A stretch of 64,000 bases of DNA from Bradyrhizobium sp. WSM1743 (GCF_000473065.1 NZ_AXAZ01000017.1:1-64000); one strand, 5' to 3'. Numbered from the stretch's first letter, positions 17,590 to 29,501 are shown. A program made the numbers and translations. Notes: generated from the letters alone by a model not told the origin.

Positions 17590-18666
17590 ATGGCAGGCGC
17601 GATGAGGCCCTGCCCAGTCAACGAGACCCCTGTGACCGGCTCGGCAGTATCAGGCTCTAAGCCGTTGAAAATTGGCGATATTGATGTCGCCACCCCGGTC
17701 TTCCTGGCACCGATGTCGGGTGTGACTGACTCGCCCGTCCGCCGGCTGGCCGCCGAGCTTGGGGCGGGTCTCGTCGTGTCCGAGATGACCGCGAGCGATG
17801 AGCTCGCCAATGGGCACCGGATGTCCCGGTTGCGCTGCGAAGCTACCGGCGTCGGCCCCCATGTGGTCCAGCTCGCCGGCTGCGAGACGCACTGGATGGC
17901 CGAAGGCGCCCGGATCGCCGAAGCCGAAGGCGCCGACATCATCGACATCAACATGGGCTGTCCGGCCCGCCACGTCACCGGCGGCCAGTCCGGCTCGGCC
18001 TTGATGCGCGACCTCGACCACGCCGTCAGCCTGATCGATGCGACGATCGCGGCGGTGAAGGTGCCGGTGACGCTGAAGATGCGGCTCGGCTGGGACGACC
18101 GCACCCGCAACGCGCCGGAGCTGGCGCGGCGCGCGGAGGCCGCCGGGGTCAAGCTCGTCACCGTTCACGGCCGCACCCGCTGCCAGTTCTACAAGGGCGA
18201 GGCCGATTGGGATGCGATCCGCGCCGTGCGCGAGGCCATCTCCATTCCGCTCGTCGTCAACGGCGACATCACGTCCTACGAAAAGGCGCTCGCGGCATTG
18301 GAAGCCTCAGGCGCCGACGGCGTGATGATCGGCCGCGGTGCGCAGGGCCAGCCCTGGCTGCCCGGTCAGATCGGCCGCCGCCTGCAGGGCGGGGCTGAGG
18401 AAGCTGTGCCCTCGCTCGAAACCCAGCTGCATTATGTCCGCACGCTCTATGATGGCGTTTGCGCACTCTATGGTCTGCGCGTCGGACTGAGGCATGCCCG
18501 CAAGCATCTGGGCTGGGCGCTTGATGTCGCAGCGCAGGCGAGCCGTGCGCCGGCCGAGAAGCTGAGATCCTGGCGCCAAAAGATCCTGGTCTCGGAGGAT
18601 CCGCGCCTGGTTCACAATTCACTGCAAGATGCCTTCGACGACTTCGCATGGAGCGCTGCTGCATGA
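17590..18666 (+). CDS. dusB: tRNA-dihydrouridine synthase DusB (NifR3)
   Basis: A 358-residue FMN-dependent TIM-barrel enzyme. Motifs include [20 protein letters not shown], the catalytic Cys in [17 protein letters not shown] (about residue 126), [14 protein letters not shown] and [14 protein letters not shown]. It reduces uridines in tRNA D-loops. In rhizobia this gene is nifR3, the first gene of the ntrBC operon, and that is what follows: its TGA overlaps the ntrB ATG in an ATGA arrangement, giving translational coupling. Confidence 0.95.
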   Translation: MAGAMRPCPVNETPVTGSAVSGSKPLKIGDIDVATPVFLAPMSGVTDSPVRRLAAELGAGLVVSEMTASDELANGHRMSRLRCEATGVGPHVVQLAGCETHWMAEGARIAEAEGADIIDINMGCPARHVTGGQSGSALMRDLDHAVSLIDATIAAVKVPVTLKMRLGWDDRTRNAPELARRAEAAGVKLVTVHGRTRCQFYKGEADWDAIRAVREAISIPLVVNGDITSYEKALAALEASGADGVMIGRGAQGQPWLPGQIGRRLQGGAEEAVPSLETQLHYVRTLYDGVCALYGLRVGLRHARKHLGWALDVAAQASRAPAEKLRSWRQKILVSEDPRLVHNSLQDAFDDFAWSAAA

Positions 18667-19838
18667 GCTCAGCCGCTGAACATCGTCGGCCGCTTCAGTC
18701 CGACAGCGACGCAATTCTGGATGCCTTGCCCAATCCCGTGCTCATGATCGGGCCGGACGGCAAGATCGTCGCGGCCAACATCGCAACAGAAGCCTTCTTC
18801 GAGATCTCGACGCAATTCTTGAAGCGGCAGTCGTTGAAGGAGCTGGTGCCGTTTGGCAGCCCCTTGCTGGCGCTGATCGACCAGGTGCGCTCGTCGAATT
18901 CGCCGGTCAACGAATACAAGGTCGATCTCGGCACGCCGCGCATGGGCGGCGATCGCCAGGTCGATCTGCACGTGGCGCCGCTCACCGAGCGGCCCGGTCA
19001 CATCGTGGTGATGCTGCAGGAGCGCACCATCGCCGACAAGATGGACCGCCAGCTCACCCATCGCAGCGCCGCGCGCTCGGTGATAGCGCTAGCAGCAATG
19101 CTCGCGCACGAAATCAAGAATCCGCTTTCGGGCATTCGCGGCGCGGCGCAGCTCTTGGAGCAGCAGGCCTCGTCCGAGGACCGCATGCTGACGCGCCTGA
19201 TCTGCGACGAGGCCGATCGCATCGTGACGCTGGTCGACCGCATGGAGGTGTTCGGCGACGAACGTCCCGTGGTGCGCGGCCCCGTCAACATCCACTCCGT
19301 GCTCGACCACGTGAAGCGGCTGGCGCAGTCGGGCTTTGCCCGCAACATCCGCTTCATCGAGGATTACGATCCCTCGCTGCCGCCGGTGCTGGCGAACCAG
19401 GACCAGCTGATTCAGGTGTTCCTTAACCTCGTGAAGAATGCCGCAGAAGCCCTGATCGACGTGCCCGACGCCGAGATCCAGCTCACCACTGCTTTCCGCC
19501 CTGGCGTGCGCCTGTCAGTCCCCGGTCAAAAATCCCGGGTATCCCTGCCGCTCGAATTCTGCGTGAGGGACAACGGACCTGGCGTGCCCGACGATCTCCT
19601 GCCCAACCTGTTCGACCCCTTCGTGACCACCAAGCAGACCGGCTCGGGTCTGGGCCTGGCGCTGGTCGCCAAGATCGTCGGCGATCACGGGGGCATCATC
19701 GAATGCGAATCTCAGCCACGCAAGACCACCTTCCGCGTGCTGATGCCGATGTATTCCACATCGGTGAAACATGCCGATCAAAGCAGTCGCGACGGCTCTG
19801 CCGGGAAGTCGTCGCCTGCATCACAGGGGGCAAAATGA
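18663..19838 (+). CDS. ntrB: Nitrogen regulation histidine kinase NtrB
   Basis: The start is ATG 18663, which overlaps the dusB stop; an in-frame upstream start at 18648 is less likely. The 391-residue soluble kinase has a PAS domain ([20 protein letters not shown], residues about 15-120), the H-box [20 protein letters not shown] with phospho-His at residue 149, and the ATPase domain with N-box (LVKNAAEAL), G1 (DNGPGVP) and G2 (TGSGLGLAL). It phosphorylates and dephosphorylates NtrC in response to PII and nitrogen status. Confidence 0.97.
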   Translation: MSSAAEHRRPLQSDSDAILDALPNPVLMIGPDGKIVAANIATEAFFEISTQFLKRQSLKELVPFGSPLLALIDQVRSSNSPVNEYKVDLGTPRMGGDRQVDLHVAPLTERPGHIVVMLQERTIADKMDRQLTHRSAARSVIALAAMLAHEIKNPLSGIRGAAQLLEQQASSEDRMLTRLICDEADRIVTLVDRMEVFGDERPVVRGPVNIHSVLDHVKRLAQSGFARNIRFIEDYDPSLPPVLANQDQLIQVFLNLVKNAAEALIDVPDAEIQLTTAFRPGVRLSVPGQKSRVSLPLEFCVRDNGPGVPDDLLPNLFDPFVTTKQTGSGLGLALVAKIVGDHGGIIECESQPRKTTFRVLMPMYSTSVKHADQSSRDGSAGKSSPASQGAK

Positions 19839-19847
19839 GGATCAACG

Positions 19848-21290
<1,443 letters not shown>

Positions 21291-21781
21291 TTGCTCGAAG
21301 CGGACGGTGGCTCAGCTCCTCCTACCAAGGCAGAGCTGAGCCTGTCCGGATCGCGCTGGCCGTTGTGGCTGACGCGGTGAGCAGAAGTCCTGATAGGACC
21401 TAAATGTTCCGCTCGTACATTCAAATTGGTCGTTCGACCGCGACGCGCGGCATCACATCTATCTGACCAGCCGGCCGGATGCCGGCATCACGCTGGCGAG
21501 ATTCACCGGAGCCTGCTGAAGGGCGACGCCGTTGACCAGGAGGTCGGCGGCCACGATCAGCAGAAGAACCGCCGAAATCATCGTCGCGAGAAAGATCCTA
21601 TCCATGCTGGATCAAGCTGGGATGGCGGAATCCGTTCCCGTCTCACCGGCTCGTGCCTGTGGATTGCGCCGCTCCGCCGCGGGCGGCGCGCCGCGGAATT
21701 GTCGCAATTCGGCAACATTGTGGTACGAATACATCAGTATCCGCCCGTCGCGGACCCGTTTTCAGCACCACCATTGCCGGA
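21291..21781. other. ntrC-ntrY intergenic region
   Basis: This 490-bp gap separates ntrBC from ntrYX and presumably holds the ntrY promoter. Forward frames crossing it are Arg-rich and unconvincing. On the minus strand a 48-residue frame at 21459-21605 looks like a small membrane protein and is listed separately. I see no strong inverted repeat followed by a T-run. Confidence 0.5.
21459..21605 (-). CDS. Possible small membrane protein, 48 residues
   Basis: ATG at 21605 to TAG at 21459, opposite to the ntr genes. The product starts MDRIFLATMISAVLLLIVAA, a basic residue followed by a single hydrophobic helix, and ends in a short polar tail with ASGRLVR. This signal-anchor layout is more ordered than the shadow frames around it. 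No clear Shine-Dalgarno sequence precedes it, so confidence is modest. Function unknown. Confidence 0.4.
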   Translation of the reverse strand: MDRIFLATMISAVLLLIVAADLLVNGVALQQAPVNLASVMPASGRLVR

Positions 21782-24175
21782 ATGACCAGCGCAGACACCT
21801 CGGCCGCACACTTTGACACGGCCCCAGCGGAAGAGCCCCGGCGTTGGTCGGTGCGGCGCTGGCTGGCACCCGTTGCCGTGGCGCTGGCGCTGCTGTCGGC
21901 CTTCCTGACCTTCCTGGTCCTGACCGGTCTCACCAAGATCGAGCCGACGCCCGAGGTTGTCCGCTCGTTCTACCTGATCAATGCGGCCACGATCCTGCTG
22001 CTGGTCGGGATCATCGTCCGCGAACTCTGGCAGCTGATCCTGGCGCGGCGGCGGGGCAGGGCGGCGGCGCGCCTTCATGTCCAGATCGTTAGCCTGTTCT
22101 CGATTGTGGCGGTGCTGCCGGCGGTGCTGGTCGCCGTCGTTGCCAACGTCACGATCGAGCGCGGTCTCGACCGGCTCTTCTCCGGGCCGACCAAGGAGGT
22201 GATCCAGAACTCGCTGACGATCGCGCGCGCGTATATGCAGGACCATGCGCAGCTGATCCGTGGCGACATTATCGGCATGGCCAACGACATCGCCCATGCC
22301 CGGCCGCTCTACGACCAGGACCGCCGCTCGTTCCGCGAGATGCTGACGGCGAGCGCCGCCTCCCGGAACCTGCCGGGTGCTATGATCATCGACAAAAATA
22401 CCAACATTCTGGAGTCCGCCGACACCGGCATGCGGCTCGCTTATTCGCCGCCGGCGCCGGACTTTCTCAGCAACGTCAACGAGAACGAGCCCGAGATCGC
22501 GGTGCTGCCTGATGCGAGCTTCGTCGCCGCGGTGATCCGCCTGCGCGCCTTCAACGACACTTTCCTCTATGTCGCCCGTCCGCTCGACCCGAACGTCGTC
22601 AATCAGCTCAAGCAGACCGAAGTCAGCGTCGCCGAATACGCCCAGATCGAGTCACGCCGGCTCGGCATCCAGGTCGCCTTCGCGCTGATGTTCGCGGTGA
22701 TCGCGCTGACCATCTTGATGGCCTCGGTGCTGATCGGCCTCAACTTCGCCAATTCGCTGGTCTCGCCGATCCGGCGGCTGATGAACGCGGCGCACACGGT
22801 CTCGACCGGCGATCTCCATGTCCAGGTGCCCGTGCATCAGTCGGAAGGCGATCTCGCCCAGCTGGGTGAGACTTTCAACAAGATGACGCAGGAATTGCGC
22901 AGCCAACGCGACGAGCTCGTCAACGCCAGCGATCTCATCGACAGCCGCCGCCGCTTCATCGAGGCCGTGCTGTCCTCGGCGAGCGCCGGCATCATCGGCG
23001 TCGATGCGTCCGGGAGCGTCGGCATCCTCAACCGCTCCGCCGAGAAGCTGATCGGGCACTCCGAAGCGGAGACGCTCGGCCATCCGCTCTCCGACGTGCT
23101 GCCCGAGCTCGACGAGATGATGAAGGCGGCGCGGGAAGGCACCCAGCGCCTGGTGCAGGGCCAGATCACGATCACCCGCGACGGCACCGAGCGCAACCTG
23201 TCGGTCCGCGTCAGTGCCGAGAAGAACCAGCCGCACGACAGCTACATCATCACGCTCGACGACATCACGGAGCTGGTCTCGGCACAGCGCACCTCGGCCT
23301 GGGGCGACGTCGCGCGGCGCATCGCGCACGAGATCAAGAACCCGCTGACGCCGATTCAGCTCTCGGCCGAGCGCATCCGCCGCAAGTTCGGCAAGACCAT
23401 CACCGAGGACAAGGACAAGCAGATCTTCGACCAGTGCACCGACACCATTGTGCGCCAGGTCGATGACATCAGGCGCATGGTCGACGAGTTCTCGCGCTTT
23501 GCGCGGATGCCCAAGCCTGTGATGGAAGGCGAGGACGTCGCCGACACGGTGCGGCAGGCCGTGTTCCTGATGAAGGTCGCCCATCCCGAGATCGACATCG
23601 AGGCCGAGTTCAAACAGGATCCGCTGCGCGCCCAGTTCGACCGCCGGCTGATCTCCCAGGCGGTCACCAACATCGTCAAGAACGCCGCCGAGGCGATCGA
23701 GCAGGTCCCGCCCGAGGAGCTCGGCAAAGGCCGTATCGACGTCGTGGTGTCGCGCGAGGGCGACGACGTGCTGATCGACGTCATCGACAACGGCATCGGC
23801 CTGCCCAAGGTCGCGCGCTCGCGGCTCCTCGAACCCTACGTGACAACACGCGCCAAGGGCACCGGGCTCGGCCTGGCCATCGTCGGTCGCGTGCTGGAAG
23901 ACCATGGCGGGCGGATCGAGCTGAAGGACGCCTCCGACTTCCGTGAAGGCCAGCGCGGCGCCTGGATGCGGATGCGCTTTGCCATCTCAGGGCAACCTGC
24001 GAAGTCCGAGACAGCCGAGCCCGACATCAAGCAAACGGTGACGGAATCCGTCAGGAACCAGGAAACAAAAGAGCCGGCCGCCGGAACCAAAGAGCCGGCT
24101 GAAAAGACCAATGATTCAACCAAATCGAAGCCTCAACAGGCAGCTGACAAGACAGGCGCGATCCATGGCAAGTGA
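21782..24175 (+). CDS. ntrY: Membrane histidine kinase NtrY
   Basis: ATG 21782 (MTSADTSAAHFD) puts a basic cytoplasmic stretch before the first membrane helix; the 43 residues encoded upstream look untranslated. The 797-residue product has N-terminal transmembrane segments, an extracytoplasmic region, another helix near residues 294-317, a HAMP domain (SLVSPIRRLMNAAHTVSTGDL), a PAS domain, the H-box [20 protein letters not shown] with His516 and the ATPase domain (DNGIGLP, KGTGLGLAIVGR). A 45-residue polar tail is rich in Lys, Thr and Glu. It partners NtrX in nitrogen and redox regulation. Its last 11 bases overlap ntrX. Confidence 0.96.
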   Translation: MTSADTSAAHFDTAPAEEPRRWSVRRWLAPVAVALALLSAFLTFLVLTGLTKIEPTPEVVRSFYLINAATILLLVGIIVRELWQLILARRRGRAAARLHVQIVSLFSIVAVLPAVLVAVVANVTIERGLDRLFSGPTKEVIQNSLTIARAYMQDHAQLIRGDIIGMANDIAHARPLYDQDRRSFREMLTASAASRNLPGAMIIDKNTNILESADTGMRLAYSPPAPDFLSNVNENEPEIAVLPDASFVAAVIRLRAFNDTFLYVARPLDPNVVNQLKQTEVSVAEYAQIESRRLGIQVAFALMFAVIALTILMASVLIGLNFANSLVSPIRRLMNAAHTVSTGDLHVQVPVHQSEGDLAQLGETFNKMTQELRSQRDELVNASDLIDSRRRFIEAVLSSASAGIIGVDASGSVGILNRSAEKLIGHSEAETLGHPLSDVLPELDEMMKAAREGTQRLVQGQITITRDGTERNLSVRVSAEKNQPHDSYIITLDDITELVSAQRTSAWGDVARRIAHEIKNPLTPIQLSAERIRRKFGKTITEDKDKQIFDQCTDTIVRQVDDIRRMVDEFSRFARMPKPVMEGEDVADTVRQAVFLMKVAHPEIDIEAEFKQDPLRAQFDRRLISQAVTNIVKNAAEAIEQVPPEELGKGRIDVVVSREGDDVLIDVIDNGIGLPKVARSRLLEPYVTTRAKGTGLGLAIVGRVLEDHGGRIELKDASDFREGQRGAWMRMRFAISGQPAKSETAEPDIKQTVTESVRNQETKEPAAGTKEPAEKTNDSTKSKPQQAADKTGAIHGK

Positions 24176-25535
24176 AATTCTGATTGTCGATGATGAGGCC
24201 GATATTCGGGATCTCGTTGCGGGCATTCTCGAGGACGAGGGGTTCGTGACCCGAACCGCGCGCGACAGCGATACGGCACTCGCAGAGATTGCCAATCGTC
24301 GGCCGCATCTGGTGTTTCTCGACATCTGGCTGCAGGGCTCCAAGCTCGACGGCTTGCAGCTCTTGGAGCAGGTCAAGAAGGACAATGCCGATCTGCCCGT
24401 CGTGATGATCTCCGGCCACGGCAACATCGAGACCGCGGTCGCCGCGATCAAGCGCGGCGCCTACGACTTCATCGAGAAGCCGTTCAAGGCCGACCGCCTG
24501 ATCCTGGTCGCGACCCGAGCGCTGGAGAACTCGCGGCTCAAGCGCGAGGTCAAGGAGCTGAAGCAACTCGCGCCGAGTGCCAGCCAGCTGGTCGGCCGCT
24601 CGCCGAGCATGAACCAGCTGCGCCAGACCATCGAGCGCGCGGCCAAGGCCAACAGCCGCATCCTGATCGTCGGGCCTGCCGGTGCCGGCAAGGAGCTGAC
24701 CGCGCGCACGCTGCATGCGGCCTCGGGCCGGGCCGACGGTCCCTTCGTGGTGATCAATGCCGCCGCGATCACGCCCGAGCGCATGGAGCATGAGCTGTTC
24801 GGCGTCGAGCAGTCCAACGGCGAGCAGCCGCGCAAGCCCGGCGCGCTCGAGGAAGCCCATGGCGGCACGCTGTTCATCGACGAGATTGCGGACATGCCGC
24901 GCGAGACCCAGAACAAGATCCTGCGCGTGCTGGTGGAGCAGTCGTTCCAGCGCGTCGGCGGCACCGCCAAGGTGCAGGTCGATGTGCGCATCATCTCATC
25001 GACCGCGCGGAATCTCGAAGAGGAGATCGCAGGCGGCCATTTCCGCGAGGACCTCTACCACCGGCTCTCGGTGGTGCCGATTCGCGTGCCCGCGCTCTCG
25101 GAGCGGCGCGAGGACATCCCGGAATTGATCGACTATTTCATGGAGCAGATCTCGGCCGGCAGCGGTCTGCCCAGGCGCCAGATCGGGCAGGACGCGATGG
25201 CGGTGCTGCAATCGCATGTCTGGCCCGGCAATGTGCGTCAGCTCCGCAACAATGTTGAAAGAGTCATGATTCTGGCGGCCGGCGGCCCGGAGGTGATCAT
25301 CACCGCCGACATGTTGCCGCAGGACGTCGGCTCGATGGTGCCGGCTATGCCGACCAGCAACAACGGCGAGCACATCATGGGCCTGCCGCTGCGCGAAGCG
25401 CGCGAGGTGTTCGAGCGCGACTATTTGATTGCACAGATCAGCCGTTTCTCAGGAAATATTTCTCGCACGGCCGAGTTCGTTGGCATGGAACGGTCGGCAC
25501 TGCATCGGAAATTGAAGGCGCTCGGCGTTGGCTAG
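24165..25535 (+). CDS. ntrX: Response regulator NtrX
   Basis: ATG 24165 lies inside the end of ntrY. The 456-residue protein has a receiver domain with Asp53 (LVFLDIWLQGSK), an AAA+ domain with Walker A GPAGAGKE (about 170-177), and a C-terminal Fis-type DNA-binding end (SRTAEFVGMERSALHRKLKA). The GAFTGA loop of sigma-54 activators is missing: ELFGVEQSNGEQPRKPGALE occupies that place. This is usual for alphaproteobacterial NtrX and implies it acts without sigma-54 contact. Confidence 0.96.
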   Translation: MASEILIVDDEADIRDLVAGILEDEGFVTRTARDSDTALAEIANRRPHLVFLDIWLQGSKLDGLQLLEQVKKDNADLPVVMISGHGNIETAVAAIKRGAYDFIEKPFKADRLILVATRALENSRLKREVKELKQLAPSASQLVGRSPSMNQLRQTIERAAKANSRILIVGPAGAGKELTARTLHAASGRADGPFVVINAAAITPERMEHELFGVEQSNGEQPRKPGALEEAHGGTLFIDEIADMPRETQNKILRVLVEQSFQRVGGTAKVQVDVRIISSTARNLEEEIAGGHFREDLYHRLSVVPIRVPALSERREDIPELIDYFMEQISAGSGLPRRQIGQDAMAVLQSHVWPGNVRQLRNNVERVMILAAGGPEVIITADMLPQDVGSMVPAMPTSNNGEHIMGLPLREAREVFERDYLIAQISRFSGNISRTAEFVGMERSALHRKLKALGVG

Positions 25536-25783
25536 GGCCGCGACGTCTCAGTCGCCCTCGGCAATAGGCGAGGAAAATCATCGATTTCCGTAGTTTTCGG
25601 GGCCAATAGGGCGTGGCCTGCCGCGTGAAGCGGCTTGCCTAATATCCCGACCTGTCCTCTAATCGAACCGCTGTTCCTTCCGAGGGGGATCTCATGAGGG
25701 ACGGCAACCGGAGGAGGCCCCGAACTCCACAAAGAGGGCCGCATCCGGCGCAATAAAAAGAAACTCAAAGCGAGAAAAAAACA

Positions 25784-26032
25784 ATGGCGGCAGACCGCGC
25801 ACAAAACCTACAGGACACCTTCCTTAATCACGTTCGCAAAACCAAGACGCCACTGACGATCTTTCTGGTCAACGGAGTGAAGCTCCAGGGCATCGTGACC
25901 TGGTTCGACAATTTCTGTTTGCTGCTTCGGCGCGACGGTCACTCGCAGCTTGTCTACAAGCATGCGATCTCGACCATCATGCCGGGCGCTCCGATTCAGC
26001 TGTTCGAAGGCGGCGAGGACCAGCCGGCTTGA
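25784..26032 (+). CDS. hfq: RNA chaperone Hfq
   Basis: An 82-residue Sm-like protein. The Sm1 segment ([26 protein letters not shown] region) and the Sm2 segment with [10 protein letters not shown] are complete; YKH carries the conserved poly-U-site residues. The C-terminal tail is short, as in other rhizobia. It forms a hexameric ring that pairs small RNAs with mRNAs and affects nifA expression in rhizobia. It lies 248 bp after ntrX with its own likely promoter, and hflX begins 11 bp after its stop. Confidence 0.98.
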   Translation: MAADRAQNLQDTFLNHVRKTKTPLTIFLVNGVKLQGIVTWFDNFCLLLRRDGHSQLVYKHAISTIMPGAPIQLFEGGEDQPA

Positions 26033-26043
26033 GAGTGATCTGA

Positions 26044-27423
26044 TTGGAACCCCGGAATTTCGGCGGGGATGCCGACCGTCCGCGGTCGGCAGGGGCTCAT
26101 ACGGGGCGGGTGCTGGTCATCGGCCCCTATTTGCGAGTGCGCGCAGGGAACGCCGACGCGCAATCGGAAGCCTATGTCCTGCGCGACGTTGAGGCCCGGC
26201 TCGATGAAGCCGCGGGCCTCGCGCGTGCGATCGATCTCGTCATTGCCGATGCCATCATCGCTCCGGTCAGCCAGATCAGGCCCGCGACCTATATCGGCAA
26301 GGGCAAGGTCGAGGAGATTACCGGGCTGATCAAGAGTCTGGAGGTCGAGCTCGTGGTGATGGATTGCGCGCTGTCGCCGATCCAGCAGCGCAACCTCGAG
26401 AAGGAATGGCAGGCCAAGGTGCTCGACCGCACCGGGCTCATTCTGGAAATCTTCGGCCGGCGCGCCAAGACAAGGGAGGGCGCGCTCCAGGTCGAGCTTG
26501 CGCATCTCAACTACCAGCGCTCGCGCCTGGTGCGCTCCTGGACCCATCTCGAACGCCAGCGCGGCGGTTTCGGCTTCATGGGCGGTCCCGGCGAGACGCA
26601 GATCGAAGCGGACCGCCGCCTGATTCAGGAGCGCATCTCCAAGCTCGAGAGCGAGCTGAAGAAGGTGCAGGCGACGCGGCGGCTGCATCGTGCGGGACGC
26701 CAGCGCGTGCCTTATCGCGTCGTCGCACTGGTCGGCTACACCAATGCCGGCAAGTCGACGCTGTTCAACCGCCTGACCCGCGCCGACGTGCAGGCGGCCG
26801 ACATGCTGTTCGCGACGCTCGATCCGACCCTGCGTGCGCTCAACCTGCCGCATGGCGGCAAGGCGATGCTGTCCGACACGGTCGGCTTCATCTCCAATCT
26901 GCCGACCCAGCTCGTCGCCGCCTTCCGCGCCACGCTGGAGGAGGTGCTGGAGGCGGACGTCATCCTGCATGTGCGCGACATCTCGCATGAGGATGCCGAG
27001 GCGCAGCAGAGCGACGTCGACGCGGTGTTGCGCCAGCTCGGCATCAACCCCGACGATTCCGGCCGCATCATCGAAGTCTGGAACAAGATCGACCGTTTCG
27101 ATTCCGAGCAGCGCGAAGAGCTGCAGAACATCGCCGCGCGCAGGCCGGAGGATCATCCGGCGATGCTGGTCTCAGCCGTGTCAGGCGAGGGCATCGACGC
27201 ACTGCTCGCCGCGATCGAGCAGCGGCTGGCTGCAAAACGCACCACGCTCGATCTCTCCATCGACGCCGCCGACGGCGCCGGCATCAGCTGGCTGCATCGC
27301 AATGCCGAGGTGCTGGCCAAGAAGCTGCACGACGGCCGCTTCGACATGACCGTGCGGGTGGACGAGACCAAGCGGGATATCGTGGTGTCCAGGTTCGACG
27401 CCGTGCCGCATCTTTCCGCGTAG
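26044..27423 (+). CDS. hflX: GTPase HflX
   Basis: The longest frame begins at TTG 26044, 11 bp after hfq, with GAGAG about 8 nt upstream. The 459-residue product has the HflX N-terminal domain (RPATYIGKGKVEEITGL, VVMDCALSPIQQRNLEKEW), the FGFMGGPGETQIEADRR linker, and a G domain with G1 GYTNAGKSTLFNRL, G3 DTVGFISNLP and G4 NKID. HflX splits or rescues stalled ribosomes. The hfq-hflX pair is conserved across proteobacteria. TTG as start is unusual, but no better ATG precedes the conserved region. Confidence 0.94.
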   Translation: MEPRNFGGDADRPRSAGAHTGRVLVIGPYLRVRAGNADAQSEAYVLRDVEARLDEAAGLARAIDLVIADAIIAPVSQIRPATYIGKGKVEEITGLIKSLEVELVVMDCALSPIQQRNLEKEWQAKVLDRTGLILEIFGRRAKTREGALQVELAHLNYQRSRLVRSWTHLERQRGGFGFMGGPGETQIEADRRLIQERISKLESELKKVQATRRLHRAGRQRVPYRVVALVGYTNAGKSTLFNRLTRADVQAADMLFATLDPTLRALNLPHGGKAMLSDTVGFISNLPTQLVAAFRATLEEVLEADVILHVRDISHEDAEAQQSDVDAVLRQLGINPDDSGRIIEVWNKIDRFDSEQREELQNIAARRPEDHPAMLVSAVSGEGIDALLAAIEQRLAAKRTTLDLSIDAADGAGISWLHRNAEVLAKKLHDGRFDMTVRVDETKRDIVVSRFDAVPHLSA

Positions 27424-27474
27424 ACCGGTCCGGCCCTGCCGAGTGAGTTGCGCAACTGCTTCCTCAACGACACT

Positions 27475-27627
27475 GTCGTCCCGGACAAGCGTAAGCGCAG
27501 ATCCGGGATCCATAGCCACAGGATGCGGTTTGGCGAAGACTCGCGGTTGCAGCTCGCCGCTACAACCCCAGCTGTGGTTACGGGTCCCGGATCTGCGCGC
27601 GCTTGGGGCGCGCTTGTCCGGGACGAC
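27475..27627. repeat. Palindromic repeat between convergent hflX and mazG
   Basis: The outer ends GTCGTCCCGGACAAGCG and CGCTTGTCCGGGACGAC are perfect reverse complements over 17 nt, and an inner pair GATCCGGGATC/GGGTCCCGGATCTGCGC lies inside. It occupies the junction between two convergent genes and is related in layout to the repeats at 508-664 and 29352-29493. Confidence 0.85.
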
Positions 27628-27634
27628 GGCGGAG

Positions 27635-28495
27635 TTAGCGGCGGGCATTATTGCTCCGCTCAGCAGCGGGGGCCGGTTGCTCCTCGCCCTTCGCCGCGTT
27701 CCACAACGCATCCATCTCCGCCAGTGACGCTTGCTCGAGCGACCGCCCCTGTGCCTCCAGCGCGCGTTCGATATAAGCAAAGCGCCGCTCGAATTTTGCA
27801 TTCGTCGCACGCAGCGCGGTCTCAGGATCTGCATCGACGTGGCGGGCGAGGTTGACCAGCGCGAACATCAGGTCGCCGGTTTCTTCCGCCAGCTCCTGTT
27901 TGTCGTTACGGTCGAGTGCCGCCTCGATCTCGTCGGCTTCCTCGCGGATCTTTTGCAGGACCGCGCGCGGGTCGTTCCAGTCGAAGCCGACGGTGGAGGC
28001 CTTGCGCTGCAGCTCCATGGCGCGCGTCAGCGCCGGCTGGCCGGCCTTGACGCCTGATAGCAGTGACTTGCGCGTCGGTGTCTCCTCCGGCGGGCGGCGT
28101 TCGGCGCGTTCGGCCTTCTCCTCGGCCTTGATGCGGTCCCAGACTTCCTTGACGTGGGAGGAGGCGAGATTGCCGTCCTTGTCGGCGAAGACGTGGGGAT
28201 GGCGGCGGATCATCTTGCGGGTGATGGCCTCGACAACGTCACCAAAATCGAACGCATTCTGCTCCGACGCCATCTGGGCGTGGAACACGACCTGGAGCAG
28301 GAGGTCGCCGAGCTCCTCTCTGAGATCGTCGAGATCGCCACGGGTGATGGCGTCCACCACTTCATAGGCCTCCTCGATCGTATAGGGCGCGATCGTCGTA
28401 AAGTCCTGCTCGAGGTCCCAGGGACAGCCGGTCACCGGCGTGCGCAGCGCCGCCATGATCTCGATCAGGCGGGAAATGTCGCGGGAAGGGGTCAT
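27635..28495 (-). CDS. mazG: Nucleoside triphosphate pyrophosphohydrolase MazG
   Basis: ATG at 28495 ([20 protein letters not shown]) is preferred over an upstream start that would add 29 unconserved residues. The 286-residue product has two MazG helical domains. The first has [20 protein letters not shown] and [17 protein letters not shown] with the EExx-type metal ligands; the second has [21 protein letters not shown] and [16 protein letters not shown]. It hydrolyses NTPs to NMPs and pyrophosphate as a house-cleaning enzyme. Convergent with hflX, divergent from queC with a 126-bp gap. Confidence 0.95.
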   Translation of the reverse strand: MTPSRDISRLIEIMAALRTPVTGCPWDLEQDFTTIAPYTIEEAYEVVDAITRGDLDDLREELGDLLLQVVFHAQMASEQNAFDFGDVVEAITRKMIRRHPHVFADKDGNLASSHVKEVWDRIKAEEKAERAERRPPEETPTRKSLLSGVKAGQPALTRAMELQRKASTVGFDWNDPRAVLQKIREEADEIEAALDRNDKQELAEETGDLMFALVNLARHVDADPETALRATNAKFERRFAYIERALEAQGRSLEQASLAEMDALWNAAKGEEQPAPAAERSNNARR

Positions 28496-28621
28496 TGCGG
28501 GGCGGTCTCCTGGGTCCAAAGCCTTATGCCAAAAGCGGGCCGCCGTTCCCAGCGGGGCGCAGCGGAACAGGCCGATTTCCACCGATTGGCGGGCGAGGTG
28601 CGCAGTGCTAAAGCGCGGCCC

Positions 28622-29335
28622 ATGAGTGACGCATTTTCCTCCGAAACCGCGCTGGTGCTGTTCTCAGGCGGCCAGGATTCCACCACCTGCCTCGCCTGGG
28701 CGCTCAGCCGCTTTGCCCGCGTGGAGACGCTGGGGTTCGACTACGGCCAGCGCCACGCCATCGAGCTCGCCTGCCGCGACCGCCTGTTCGACGGCATCAA
28801 GGCGCTGCGCGCGGATTGGGCTGCAAAACTCGGCGAGAGCCACACGCTGTCGATTCCGACGCTCGCGGCCGTGTCCGAGACGGCGCTGACACGCGACGTC
28901 GCGATCGCGATGGGTGCGGACGGCCTGCCCAATACCTTCGTGCCGGGCCGCAACCTCGTGTTCCTGACTTTCGCCGCGGCCCTGGCCTATCGCCGTGGGG
29001 TCAGCCACATCGTCGGCGGCATGTGCGAGACCGACTATTCCGGCTATCCCGATTGCCGCGACGAGACCATCCGCGCCATGCAGGCCGCGCTCTCGCTGGG
29101 CATGGCGCGCAAGTTCGAGCTACACACCCCGCTGATGTGGATCGACAAGGCCGCGACGTGGAAGCTCGCGCACGATCTCGGCGGCGACGGGCTGGTCGAC
29201 CTCATCCGCGAGTCCTCGCACACCTGCTATCTCGGCGAACGCGGCGCGCAGCATGAATGGGGCTATGGCTGCGGCGAGTGCCCGGCGTGCAGCCTGCGGG
29301 CGAAGGGGTGGCGGGAGTATGTGGCGGGGAGGTAG
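28622..29335 (+). CDS. queC: 7-cyano-7-deazaguanine synthase QueC
   Basis: ATG 28622 gives 237 residues. The PP-loop [20 protein letters not shown] is near the start, [11 protein letters not shown] follows, and the zinc site is formed by Cys in SSHTCYLG and in the [14 protein letters not shown] end. QueC converts carboxydeazaguanine to preQ0 on the way to queuosine. No other que gene is nearby. It is convergent with the nitrile hydratase operon, with a palindromic repeat in the junction. Confidence 0.96.
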   Translation: MSDAFSSETALVLFSGGQDSTTCLAWALSRFARVETLGFDYGQRHAIELACRDRLFDGIKALRADWAAKLGESHTLSIPTLAAVSETALTRDVAIAMGADGLPNTFVPGRNLVFLTFAAALAYRRGVSHIVGGMCETDYSGYPDCRDETIRAMQAALSLGMARKFELHTPLMWIDKAATWKLAHDLGGDGLVDLIRESSHTCYLGERGAQHEWGYGCGECPACSLRAKGWREYVAGR

Positions 29336-29351
29336 CGCGTGTGCTGCTCTC

Positions 29352-29493
29352 GTGCCCCGGACGCAGCGCAGCGCTTCTTCAGCGGTGCGCTGCAGAGCCG
29401 GGGCCCATGCTTCGCTATGTAATCTGTCGTGTTCCCAGCTGGGTCCCGGCTCTGCGCCGTAACGCTTATGCGTTGCAGCTTGTCCGGGACACA
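29352..29493. repeat. Palindromic repeat between convergent queC and nitrile hydratase genes
   Basis: A 142-nt relative of the 508-664 element. It shares the left end GTGCCCCGGACGCAGCGCAG, the inner GCGGTGCGCTGCAGAGCCGG and the right end TTGCAGCTTGTCCGGGACA. The middle 30 nt differ from the other copy, and the loop seems freely variable. It fills most of the convergent intergenic gap. Confidence 0.85.
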
Positions 29494-29501
29494 CGAGAGA
29501 C

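Noticed and set aside
25697..25758. A short frame beginning MRDGNRRRPRTPQ upstream of hfq
   Set aside because: Twenty Arg/Pro-rich residues in a leader region; no evidence of translation.
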